Below, one piece after another: positions 48,510 through 59,589 of a DNA stretch of 64,000 nt. Source of the DNA: Artemia franciscana. Taxonomy: Eukaryota > Arthropoda > Branchiopoda > Anostraca > Artemiidae. Under the pieces are notes generated by a model. It did no database searches. It was not told where the DNA came from and saw nothing but the letters and a program-made list of their open reading frames with translations. The DNA lies in NCBI RefSeq assembly GCF_032884065.1, contig NC_088872.1, forward strand, positions 37,493,132 to 37,557,131. The letters run 5' to 3'. Every line of letters starts with the position of its first letter. The first letter of the stretch is position 1. A program made the position numbers and the translations under genes.

Positions 48510-48960
48510 AAAATTTGCACTTTGATGCAGGCTTTGCAGATGATATAATTCTCCTTTCTTACTTAAGAGAAAAGCTTCAGTACAAAATAAAGGAGCTTTT
48601 GAAAGAAGGTGAACAAATAGGTTTGTCAAAAAGCACACCAAAGACAAAAATCATGTGCAATAATGTGAATAAACTATCTGCTGAGCCACTGACAGATAAA
48701 GCAAAGGAAACTGAAGAAGTAGAGATGTTTAGATATCTTGGGAGTCTAGTGAGCACTGGTAGAAGCCCTGAGTATGAAGTCACCACACATATTGCATGCA
48801 CAGGAAGCATCTTTGATAAGTTAAGAAATGTGCCCCTTTCTCTTTGAAGTTAAAACTGGGGCTCTAAAATAGTAACATGCTATAAGTACTATTGTATGGT
48901 TCTGAAAGCTGGGCACTGACAAAACAGCAAGAGAAAAGAATCCAAAGTTTTGAAAATAAT
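48510..48960 (+). mobile_element. LINE fragment with reverse-transcriptase YADD-like core
   Basis: Encodes FADDIILLSYLREKLQYKIK, then GLSKSTPKTKIMCNN and EEVEMFRYLGSLVSTGR, the part of a non-LTR reverse transcriptase from the catalytic aspartates onward. Both ends are missing. Confidence 0.7.
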
Positions 48961-49049
48961 TGTCTTCAGTAGATTCTCGAAATTACCAATTCATTCATTA
49001 GAGAGAAGACTAAACAGCCACTCATAATTGGTAAAGTCATGAGAAGTTA

Positions 49050-49700
49050 GTGGCAATATTACCACCAACCTATAGACCATATATCCTATAGACCCATTTC
49101 TCTATGGTCAGTCTTGGGTAAAATTCTAGAGAAAATGGTACAACAAAGATTGGAATGGTTTTTGGAAGTTAACAAAATGCTGTGAAAATCTCAGTCAGGC
49201 TTTTGGAAAGGTAGATCTTCTGTGTATAATGTCATTATTCTTGAAGCAGTCTTCAGAAAAGTCAAAAGTGAAGATAAACCACTAATTGCTGTGTTAGTTG
49301 ATTTTCAGGCTGCTTTTGATCATGTAAATAGATACATCAGGTGTGATGCTCTAAGATGTATGGATTTCCATGAAAAGGCAGTAAATTTCATATTTGATTG
49401 ATTGTCTGATTGCAGTTACAAAGTCAGAGTAAACGAATATTATTCTGAAATAGTCCAACTTTATGCTGGTGTACCACAAGGTTCTGCACTTAGTCTTTTG
49501 CTCTTTATGCTGCTCTTAAGAACTTCTCTTCAGTTGTGATGCTGCTGGTAGAGCTGAATTTGCAGATGATCTGGTAATTTTGGATACTGCTAAAAATTTG
49601 GACCAATCAGCAAACAAAATCAACAAATGATGACAGAGCTGCTGATATTCTCAAAAGCATATTCCCAACCAATCTCTGCCAAAAAACCAAGGCCATAGTT
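49050..49700 (+). mobile_element. Second LINE fragment, reverse-transcriptase palm
   Basis: Encodes ISYRPISLWSVLGKILEKMV, QSGFWKGRSSVYNVIILEAV, AVLVDFQAAFDHVNR and VPQGSALSLLLF, then a broken FADDLVIL. The motif order fits a Jockey/CR1/I-type LINE different from the neighbours. Stops at several places. Confidence 0.7.
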
Positions 49701-49869
49701 TTTCACATGGAAAAGTCCCTTCATCCCCCAGTTATTGGACTGGACAGTATTCAAATCATGTATGATACTTTGCCAAAGCTTTTGGGTGTTATATTAAACC
49801 CAAAATTGACCTGAAGAATCAAATAGAATCAGTAAAACAACCTTATAGTATAAATAGACTATAAAGAGA

Positions 49870-52660
49870 CTTTTGATCATGAAATGACTGGCAGGTACCA
49901 ACCTAATCCTCCAACCTAATCTATTCAGGGCCTCCCTCTTTACACCCTCCCAGGAAGTTCCCATTTCCTTTAAATCTTTATTTATGACATCCTCCCGACC
50001 CAAACGAGGACGACCTGCTTTCCATGTAGCCCCAGACGGTTGGCCAAAAAGGACAATCTTTGGCAATCTGTCATTCTTCATCTGCAGAATGTGGCCTAGG
50101 CATCTCAGCCTTTCTTTTATTATAGCCCTAGAAAGCGGGATTGAACCACATTTTTTGTACAACCTACTGTTTGAAATATGCTCAGTCAGCCGAGTACCCA
50201 GAACAATCCGTAGGCAATTTCTCTGGAAAACATCTAATACATTTTCATCTGCTTTTTGGAGCGCCCATGCTTTAGAGCCATATTTGACTGTCATCACTGT
50301 AGCGTCCAATATTCTAATTTTGGTTTGCAGACTTATCTTTCTATTCCTCCAAACCTTTTGAACTGTGAAAAAACACCCTTAGGCTTAGCTATTCTACTTT
50401 TAACATCTTCACTGCTCCCATCTTCTTTACTAATAATACTACTAAGGTAAATGAAGCTTCCAACCTGATCAATCTTTTCGTTACCCAACGCCACCTTTTC
50501 ATCTTCACTTATTCCTAGCCTTAGTGACTTAGTCTTCTTAACATTAATTTTCAAGCCTAATCTAGCACCCTGAATTTGCAAAACCTCTAAAAATTCATTA
50601 GTTTTGCTCACACTTTCATCTACTATGCTTACATCATCAGCATAATTTAAGTCCAGGAGCGTTTTTCCTCCCCTTTTGATTCTGTGGTCTTCAATTCCCT
50701 TTCCTGTGCTCCTTAAGACAAAGTCCATTGAAATGATCCATATAAAGGGGGATAGAACATAACCCTGCTTAACCCCTGATTTAATACAAAACCAGTTGCT
50801 AACCTCATTTCTTACATTAACTGCAGCAGTATTATTCTCATACATAGCACAAACCACTTTAATGTATTTTTCTGGTATACCATATAAGGATAAGACCTTT
50901 GTTAACGCTCTTCTATTAACAGAATCGAAAGCTTGCTCATAATCGATAAAACTGAGGACCAAAGGTGTTTTGAAACGAAAAGACTTCTCAATTATTAACC
51001 TAAGATTGAAGTACATTCTTTTTGTTTTCATACGATCTATCACTCAGATAATTCTTGTACAAATCCTTTCTACTCTCTATCAAACATAAAGCTTTTTCAC
51101 TAATATTCCTAGTTGCAGTCTTAGCACTCTTCCCTAAGACACCATCAGCAACTTACCAAATTGTTTTACTAAAATTATTCCATCCATCTTCCGCATTGTC
51201 AGATTTCCCTTCCGAAATTTTAGCTTTAAATTAACCTTAGACACTACTAGATGCTGATATTTACTTTTAAAATCAATAACAGCACTCCTATACACCCTAG
51301 TATCTTATATTGATCCTGCTAGTCTTCGGTTGACTATAACATAATCAAAAAGGTTTGCTGTCTTACCATCATGTGCATACCATGTCAACTTATAGGCCAT
51401 TTTGTGACCAAACATAGTTTTCTTTATAACTAGGTTGTTATACCTACAAAATTGCAAAAGTCTATAGCCATTACTGTTTTCTTATCCTACACCAAATTAA
51501 CCTAGGCTAGGATACCATCTATCCCTATTTCTTCCAGCCTGGGTGTTAAAATCTCCTAGCAAAAACTCTACCTGGCACCCTGTCTGTTCGCTCCTGTAAC
51601 TGTAAGTAAAATTCATCTGAGTCACTTGTATCTCCGTCAGTTGGTTCAACAGGGGTATATACTACTATAACTGATACCCTGAACTTTTTAGTCATAATAT
51701 TAGCAATTAGTAATCTATTATTAATACCTTCCCAGTCTAAACGAGACTTCGCAGCTTTCTTATTCATCATGAGCCCTACTCCCTGTCTATGTACCCCATC
51801 CTTCCTGCCTGAGTAAACAAATTCTATGTCACTTAATTTCACGCTTCCTATCCCTGAGATATGAGTTTCTGAAACTCCTAATAAATCCAGTTCAAACCAT
51901 CTGTATTTGTCAGTCAAAATTTCGATATGATAGTCATTTTTTAACGTCGTAACATTCCAAGTTCCTATTTTCATGTCTTTAAATCTTTGAAATTATTTCA
52001 GCCTCAGGAAAAGCAATGATCCTGGAATACCAGAGCAGGAGAGGGACCAACATTTCGTCTTAAGTCTACACCAAAGCGCTTAAGCCGGCTTAGAACTGGA
52101 CAGCAAGAAGTCCCTGGGACCTCCAGTAAGTTGGAGGCTTTGTGCAATCCTGGGCCCATCTTGATCACAACATGGGTTTAGCACTTGGCAGTGCTCTTCT
52201 ATCAACAAGAGTCGAAATCCTGCACAGACAGTCCCAAGCCTATTACCTCCGACTCATTATATATTCATGCCTACAAATATTATGCTACTACTGGGAGGCA
52301 ACCCATAGTAGATAAATTGGCTAGGAATAGGTTTTTCAGCCCGAAAACGCACATCAAAACAAACCAAGCCCAGAAAAATATTCAATCATCAGAATCCCGT
52401 GCGAGTGCTTTATTGTTTACTAGGCTATAATTTCCTCAAGGGGCGCCACTCCTCAAGTGGGAAAAGTTGACCGCAAGTTTCCCATTCTTGCAGGTACACC
52501 GAAAGGGTCGAGGCAGCCCTTTACAGAGGTCGTTGTCCATAGATCTGGATCTTACGCCCTGTCGCAGCTGTCCTCCTATAAAGGATCCTCCCACGATAGT
52601 GTTCTGCATCACCATACTACTGTTACTACTCTTACTACTACTAAAGATAAAGGTATTAGG
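49870..52660 (-). mobile_element. RTE-like LINE, near full-length relic
   Basis: On the minus strand: a 5' leader (52660-51975); an endonuclease start MKIGTWNVTTLKND, then LLGVSETHISGIG and VVYTPVEPTDGD (51974-51546); a decayed middle (51545-51045); reverse transcriptase with FIDYEQAFDSVNR, SGVKQGYVLSPFIW and the catalytic NYADDVSIVDE (51043-50333); and the C-terminal part with WALQKADENVLDVFQRNCLR and RCLGHILQMKNDRLPK (50309-49880). Three to four breaks divide it. Fragments of the same family occur at 16940, 29380 and 56700. Confidence 0.85.
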
Positions 52661-53130
52661 CACAAATTCTGGGGAATGTTGAAACAGTGTAGATCTAAAT
52701 CAAAACACAATATGCGCAGACAGGTTGCCAAAAGGATTTATCAGCAATGCGTTAGAAACGGTTTTATTGTATTAAGTTAAAACTTTCAGCATGTGTAGAG
52801 GAGGGTGTTGAAAAAGCCAACAGTGCTATAAACATTCAACCAATTTTACTGCTAGTACAGCTATTGCTGAAGCTTTCGAAGAATGTTTAGGCAGATGTAG
52901 AACTAAACCAAAATGACCTATGAGTATGTAGCTTGTCAAAAGTGTATTTGAGCACCATGTTAGGAACAGCTTACATTATTAAGTTGGAACTCTCATGATA
53001 TCTTGTGGTAGATTTTAAACTAACCGATTGGCGCTATATTGTTACAATTACAACTACTGCTGTAACTAATGAGGTTAAAGGTATCAAGGTGAAAATTTTA
53101 GGGAATGCTTAGCAAGAGTTTCAGTCAAAC
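52630..53130 (+). repeat. Dispersed repeat family G, forward copy
   Basis: Carries the landmarks TTAAGTTGAAACTTTCAG, GTTGCCAAAAGG and AACTAAACCAAAA, shared with the array at 55210-56620 and its inverted copies further on. Includes a CTACTGTTACTACTCTTACT trinucleotide-like stretch near 52615-52640. No protein. Confidence 0.6.
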
Positions 53131-53990
53131 AGCTCGTGGTAACGAACTGTATGTAAGGAGTGAACCGGCTCAATAGTAACCAAAACTCTAAAAAATGGAA
53201 TTTTGGTACTTATAGCTATATCAAAAGAATTGTATTTTAATGCTTATTTTAAATATATAAGTTTCATCAAGTTTAATCTTACCCATCAAAAGTTAAGAGT
53301 CTGAGAAAATTTGCCTTATTTTAGTAAATAGGGGGAAACACCCCCCTAAAAGCAAAAGAATCTTAACGAAAATCACACCATCAGATTCAGCGTATCAGAG
53401 AACCCTATTGTAGAAGTTTCAAGCTCCTATCTACAAAAATGTGGAATTTTGTATTTTCTGCCAGAAGGCAGATCACAGATGCGCGTTTATTTGTTTGTTT
53501 TTTGTGTTTTTTTTCTTCCAGGGGCGATCGTATCGACCCAGTGGTCCTAGAATGTTGCGAGAGGGCTCATTCTAAAGGAAATGAAAAGTTCTAGTGCCCT
53601 TTTTAAGTGACCAAAAAATTGGAGGGCACCTATGCCCCCTCCCACGCTAATTATTTTCCCAAGGTCAGCGGATCAAAATTCTGAGATAGCCATTTTATTC
53701 AGCGTAGTCGAAAAACCTTATAAATATGTCTTTGGGGGCGACTTAATCCCCCACAGTCCCCGTGAGAGGGACTACAAGTTACAAACTTTGACCAGTGCTT
53801 ACATATAGTAATGGTTATTGGGAAGTGTACAGACGTTTTCATGGGGATTTTTTGGTTGGGGTGAGGGGCTGAGAAGAAGGGGATATGTTGGGGGAACTTT
53901 ATATCGAGGAATTTGTCATGGCGGAAGAAAATTTCCATGATGGGAGCGCAGGATTTTCTAGCATTATTTAAAAAAAAACAATGAAAAAAT
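53130..53990 (+). repeat. Dispersed repeat, forward copy
   Basis: Begins GTGGTAACGAACTG and includes CAAAAATGTGGAATTTTGTA, GAAAAGTTCTAGTGCCC and GGGGGCGACTTAATCCCCC. Closely related sequence fills 63540-64000 and parts of 33150-33240 and 36280-36480. Confidence 0.6.
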
Positions 53991-53994
53991 TAAT

Positions 53995-54260
53995 ATGAAA
54001 AAGTTTTTTCAACTGGAAGTAAGGAGCAGCATTAAAACTTAAAACGAACAGAAATTATTACACATATGAGGGGCTCACCTCCTCCTAATACCTTGCTCTT
54101 TACGCTAAAGTATTTTTAGTAATTTCAACTATTTATTCTACGGCTTTTGTGGTTCAGGGGTCATTCTTAATGAATTGGTAAGCTTTAGCTTTAGTGTAAA
54201 GAGCGAGGTACTGACGAGGGGGTGAATCCCCTCATATATGTAATAAAAACATGACAATAC
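53995..54260. repeat. Foldback element, copy 1
   Basis: Left arm AACTTAAAACGAACAGAAATT to CTTGCTCTTTACGCTAAAG (about 54009-54108); right arm is the shorter inverse around 54190-54247. Spacer of about 80 bp. Related to the copies at 54560, 58905, 59275 and 61565. Confidence 0.7.
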
Positions 54261-54559
54261 AAAAGTTCGTTACGTAAGCTAATTTATAAGTTACGTATAT
54301 CTTTTACTAATAAAAACATTCGTAAAAAATTGAAAGTTCTAGTTGCCTTTTTAAGTAACAAAAAATCGGAGGGGACTAGGCTTCCTCCCCCGCTCTTTTT
54401 TTTCTCAAAATCATTCGATCAAAACTATGAGGAAGCCATTTAGCCCAAAAAAATAAATATATAAATTTCGTTTTAATTATTCCTCTGCGGAGAGCCAAAA
54501 TCAAAACATGCATTAATTCAAAAACGTTCAGAAATTAAATAAAAAAAAATTTTTTTTTA

Positions 54560-54810
54560 ACTGAAAGCAGGAGCGACATTAAAACTTAAAAAGAACAGAA
54601 ATTACTTCGTATGTGAAAGGGGCTGCTTCCTCATCAACGCCCCGCTCTTTACACTAAAGTTTTTTACTGCTTTAAAAAGAAGAGTTGAGAGAAAGAGTCA
54701 AACTTTAGCGTAAAGAGCGGGGCGTTGATGAGGAAGCAGCCCCTTTCATATACGAAATAATTTCTGTTCGTTTTAAGTTTTAATGTCGCTCCTTACTTTC
54801 AGTTAAAAAA
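54560..54810. repeat. Foldback element, copy 2, nearly perfect palindrome
   Basis: Arms of about 100 bp (54562-54662 and about 54700-54805) are near-perfect inverted copies, running from CGACATTAAAACTTAAAA to CAACGCCCCGCTCTTTAC, around a spacer of about 40 bp (GAAGAGTTGAGAGAAAGAG). No coding sequence. Confidence 0.8.
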
Positions 54811-55209
54811 ACTTGTTTTTTTATTTATTAAACAAAGGAAACTATGTGCATGTATGTTTTTGAAAAGGACATATCAATAGCATAGGCAATTCAGTGCTAT
54901 CACAGAAACTTTTGAAGGAGCTTATTTGATTAGAAATTAAAAGTTACAGAGCCCTTTTTAAGAGTCAAAAATGATTGAAGGGCAAACAGCCCCCCCCCCT
55001 CCCAAGTTCACTAACTCTCCAAACACATCCGATCAAAATTTTGTAATAGCCATTTTGTTCAGCACATTTTAAAGGTCCAGTAACTGTGTCTGGGGTTGTA
55101 GACCCCCCAAAGTCCTCTGAGTAAGGGCTATAAGTTATGCAGTTTGCACAATGCTTATATATCATATTTGTTATTGGAAAGGGGGCATGTTTGATCTGTG
55201 CATACAAGT

Positions 55210-56620
55210 GAAGGTTTTGAAAAGTTTTGAACTAAATCAAAACATGCCTCGTGCATACTGGTTGTCAAAAGGGGGAAACTCAGAAATAACTAATTACTTC
55301 AAAATAGCACTTTGATGGAACGATGGGGGGCTGATCCATTGATCAAGGGCATATTGAGGGAGGTGTTGAACTACCCAAAAGACACCATTTGAATGTTACC
55401 ACTATTGCTAATATTACAACTGCTATGTCTACTACTTGTAATGAGATTAAGAGTTTTAAGTTGAAACTTTCAGGGAACTTTTTGAGGGGGGGGGGTTGAT
55501 GTAAATCAAAGCACAGTACTCGCATACAGGTTTCCAGAAGGATGTATGAGCAATTGTTCAGGAATAGTTCAGAGTATTGAGTTGAAACTTCCACGTTCTG
55601 TTGAGAGGAATATTGGAATCGGAATTGGAAATAACCAAAAGGGACTCTGTGCATGCTACTCCTACTGTTACCTCGTTACTGTTGCTATGACTACTTCTAC
55701 TGAGGCTAAGGGTAGTAAGTTGAAACTTTTGAGGAATGTTTGGGGGGATCTAGAACTAAATAAAACACACTGTGCAAGCAGGTTGTCAAAAGGGTGTATC
55801 AGCAGTATCCCGGGAACGGTCTAAAGTATTAAGTTCAAACTTTCAGGACGTGTTCAGGGGGGAACTGAACTAGGCAAATTGCAAAATGTGCATATTATTA
55901 ACACTACTAAAACTGCTAATGCTGCCGCAACTACTTCTACCACTACTAATACTGCTACAACTGCTTATGTTATAGCTACTACTGCAACGTCTTCTATTAA
56001 GCTAACTGAAGCTAAAACTAAGGCTAAAGCTTTAGCTGAAGCTAAGTGTATTACAGTGAAATTTTCAGGAAATGTTGAAGAGGATAGTGAACTAAATTGA
56101 AACATTTTATTTGGATGGAGGCTATTAAAAGACCATAACAGCTAAATCTCAGGAACAGTTTGGAGCATTAAGTTGAAACCTTCAGTTCGTGTTAAGGGGA
56201 ATATTGAACCAATCAAAATAAACTATATGTATGCTACCACTACTACTACTAATGCTAATACTACTACTAAGGTTAAGCATAGTAAAGAGACAATTTCAAA
56301 AAAATGTTGGGAAGTTAGGGGTATGTTAAATTAAATTGAAACTCAATATGTGTATGCATGCTGTCAAATGACCATTCCAGCAGTATGGCAATTCAGCATA
56401 GGTTATTTGTTGGATTACAAAGGCTAAGGGTATTAATTTGGAGCTTTCAGGGACTATTGAGGGGGATGTTGGACTAAATCAACACTTTATGTACATGCAG
56501 GTCTCCAACAGGATGTATCAGAGTTATTACAGAAACATCTTAAAGTATTAAGTTGAAAATATTAGGGCATGAGGGGGAGATGTCGCACTAGACCAAAACA
56601 GCACAATGTGAATATCCTTG
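55210..56620 (+). repeat. Family G tandem array
   Basis: Repeated units marked by TTAAGTTGAAACTTTCAG near 55455, 55580, 55715, 55830, 56170 and 56550, with ACT/GCT trinucleotide runs between some of them (for example 55880-56040). The open frame at 55879-56100 is only the trinucleotide run and encodes a Thr/Ala-rich string. This is repeat, not a gene. Confidence 0.65.
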
Positions 56621-56689
56621 GTTAATACTAAGTTAATACTTGTTAATACTACACTGTCATCATTAATATTACTCTTATTGTTCCTACTA

Positions 56690-56945
56690 TTACTTCTGCG
56701 AGGGTACAGATTAACTCTAGACACTACTAGATGGCGATCTTTACTTTTACAATCAATAACAGCATTCCTATATACTCTGGTTTCTTGTATTAATCTTGCG
56801 AGTCTTCGTTGTGGAATAAATAATCAATAAGGTTGGCCATCTTACAATCATGTGAGTACCATTTTAACTTGTGTGCCATTTTATGACCAAATTTTGTATT
56901 GACCATTATTATATTGTTATACCTACAAAATTGCAGCTGTCTATA
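56690..56945 (-). mobile_element. Fragment of the RTE-like LINE, middle part
   Basis: Nucleotide match to 51238-51475: GACACTACTAGATG, CTTTTACAATCAATAACAGCA and TTGTTATACCTACAAAATTGCA are shared. It shows that the decayed middle of the 49870-52660 LINE belongs to the element. Confidence 0.75.
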
Positions 56946-56949
56946 ATAC

Positions 56950-57700
56950 TCTTAGTTCTTCATGAGGTGTTGTAGAGATGCCCTTTTGACTATTTGGTTG
57001 TACATAATGTCTTTTGCTATAGTTTACTATCCTTATTAACAATTTTGTGAAAATTTTCAACTTAATACCCTTTGCTGCCCCTGAGATATTGCACCAGCAT
57101 TCGCATAGTGATTCGGTTTTAAAGCAACATTTAGTTTTAAAGCATAATGGGCAAATTGGATAACTATGGGGGGGGGTGACGTAGCCAATATTTCTAGAGA
57201 TATATTTACTGGACCGTTTGACTATGCTAAACAAAATGGCTGTCTCAAAATTTGATCGGAAGTGATTGGAAACTTATGGGATATAGAGCACGGCTGCTTG
57301 CCCCTCAATCACTTTCGGCTCTTAAAAGGGCACTAGAACTTTTAATTTCCAATCAAATTAGCACCTTTAAAAGTTTCAATCGTGTTATGTGCTATGATAG
57401 AGTAGCACGGTCTATGATATTGGCTATTTGTCCAATTAGAAAACCTGCAGGCATACAGTCTTTTCGTTTAATTGACCCTCCCCCTCTCCTCCTAAAAGAT
57501 CTCTAGAAGTTTCACCTTAATGCCCTTAGTGTCAATAGTTACATTAACCATAGAAATTGTTTTAAAAGTATACAAATATTGTCTTCTGGCTAGTTCAAAA
57601 TCCGCCACAACTTATTATGAAAGGTCTAAATTTAATAAAGTAAGCCGTTCTTGAGATACTGCTTTGTCATTCTTTTGACAATATATATGATCATAGTTCG
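56950..57700 (-). repeat. Family G and related repeats, inverted
   Basis: 57040-57080 carries the inverse of the family G landmark (TTTTCAACTTAATACCC). 57250-57500 resembles the block at 62740-63530 (CACTAGAACTTTTAATTTCC). No gene. Confidence 0.5.
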
Positions 57701-57710
57701 TTTTGATCTA

Positions 57711-57914
57711 TAATGATGATAGAAGGTAATAAGCTTACCTAAGGTATGGATGTCAGGTGATTGATTTTTCTTCTAACGATAATTTCGTTAGAAGAAAAAT
57801 CGAATTAACCTGATGATGACAGGCACAGGTCCTGTCGAAATTATCGTTAGAAGAAAAATCAATCACCTGACATCCATAGCTTAGGTAAGCTTATTACCTT
57901 TTATCATCATTATG
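57711..57914. repeat. Foldback element with hammerhead-like core
   Basis: Inverted arms of 79 bp (57711-57789 and 57836-57914) with about three mismatches, containing AAGCTTACCTAAG and GATTTTTCTTCTAACGATAA. The 46-bp centre repeats part of the arm (CGTTAGAAGAAAAATCG) and holds CCTGATGA, then a six-pair stem GACAGG/CCTGTC, then GAAA. No protein. The element is distinct from the foldback family at 54560. Confidence 0.75.
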
Positions 57915-57929
57915 TATGAAAGTCAGGTT

Positions 57930-58520
57930 GGCCTCAGAGAATACGTTTTGATTTAGTTCAGTATCCACCTAAATATTCCTTGAAATCTTTACCTTAATAC
58001 CCTTAGCCTGTGTAGTAGCAATAGTTGTACTAGCAGTAGTAACATTAGCAGCAGTATGCAAATAGCACCTTTGATACTTCGACATCCTTTTCAACACACG
58101 ATGAAAGTTTTGACTTAAAACCATCAACTGTTCCTGAAGCACTGCTTTTATGTCCTCTTGACAACCTGTGTGCGCATAGTGTCTTTTGATTTTAGTTCAA
58201 TACATTTTCAGTATTGCCCTAAATTTTTGCCTTAATACCCTAGCTTCTGTAGCAGTAGTAGTAGCACCTGTAGCAATAGTAGTAGCAGTAGAATTAATAT
58301 TAGTAGCCTAAGTTTTAGTAGTAGTAGGAGCAGAAGGATTAGCATTATGATAAAAATATTGTCTTTTGGTTAGCTAAACATCCGCTTCAACAAGTCCTGG
58401 AAGTTTCAATTTAATGCAATTAAGCATTGCTATGACATTCCTGATATGTCCTTTTGATAACCTGTATGTTCATATGCTTCTAGAAATTTTCGTCTTAAAA
58501 TGTTCTTACCCTTACAAGTA
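57930..58520 (-). repeat. Family G array, inverted
   Basis: Inverse landmarks (TTTACCTTAATACCCTTAGC, TTTTGGTTAGC, TTTTGATTTAGTTCA) with AGTAGTAGC runs, the inverse of the forward array at 55210-56620. Confidence 0.6.
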
Positions 58521-58900
58521 TTTGCAATAGAAGTAATAGTTAGAGCAATAGTAATAGCAGTAGTAGAACTAGTAAATGTGGCACTGTTAGTTGTATTAGT
58601 GGTAGTGTGGGCATATTACTATTATTTAGTTTTGACCCAAACTATACAAAGGTATAAGACGTGGAGTAACACGAAGAAAATCACATAAAAATACAGTGCA
58701 AATCAAAATAGAAATTACATGGAAACCAGTTGTAACACATAAAAAATTAAAGACACTAAAACAAAAGAGAAGAAACATAAAAGGAGGGGGAAAGAAGACA
58801 AAAAAGAACTCACAACTTGCAGAATCTAATAAAGCAGTACTTTAGGAAAATATGGACGCAAAATGCCTTTATTGTTATTATTAAATAAAAAAAAATAAAG
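58521..58900. other. Nothing recognised
   Basis: AT-rich, including trinucleotide-like GTAGTAG steps at its start and A-rich sequence near 58740-58820. Confidence 0.45.
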
Positions 58901-58904
58901 TTTT

Positions 58905-59055
58905 TTAACTGAAAGTAATGAGCGATATTTAAAACTTAAAACGAACAGAAATTTTTGCGCATATGAAAGGGGCTGTTCCCTCCTCAACGCCTCGCTCTTT
59001 ATGCTAAAGTTTGACTCTTTCTCTCAACTCTACTTCTTAAAACAGCAAAAAACTT
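58905..59055 (+). repeat. Foldback family, single arm
   Basis: One arm (AACTTAAAACGAACAGAAATT to CTCTTTATGCTAAAG) plus spacer GACTCTTTCTCTCAACTCTA. The opposite arm is missing. Confidence 0.65.
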
Positions 59056-59274
59056 GTTGTTTAATTTTACTCACTCTTTACAATACTAAAAACGTGGAGT
59101 AACAAAAGAAAGAAAAAAATAAACAAACAAACTAAAAAAGGAAAAATAACGGTTACGTGGGAGGATCTTTCCATGGAGGAATTTTTCATGGGGGCAGAGA
59201 ATTTCCATGAAGGGGGGCGCTGAATTTTCCAGTATTATTTAAAAACAACGAGAAATTAAATATAAATAAATAAG

Positions 59275-59580
59275 TTTGTTCTACTGAAAGTTAGGAGCAA
59301 CATTAAAAATTAAAACGAACAGAAATTATCACGTTTATGAGGGGGCTCGTCCCCTCCTCAATACCTTGCTCTTACGCTAAAGTATTTTTAGTAATTTCAA
59401 AAGTGTTATTTACTCTAATTAAACGACCTTAGTGATTCTGGGGTCATTCTTAAAGAATTGGAAAAAAAATTGAACTTTAGTTTAAAGAGCAAGGTATTGA
59501 CGTGGGGGCGAACCCCCTCCTATACGTAATAAAAATATACGAATATAGGAGTTCGTTACGCAAGTTAATTCGTAAGTTAA
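59275..59580. repeat. Foldback element, copy 3
   Basis: Left arm at about 59285-59385 and inverse right arm at about 59463-59530, of the same subtype as the copy at 53995 (spacer with GGGGTCATTCTTAA). Continues into GTTCGTTACGCAAG, as that copy does. Confidence 0.7.
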
Positions 59581-59589
59581 ATATAATTA

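Noticed and set aside
55879-56100. Threonine- and alanine-rich 73-codon frame
   Set aside because: It is an ACT/GCT trinucleotide run within a repeat array.
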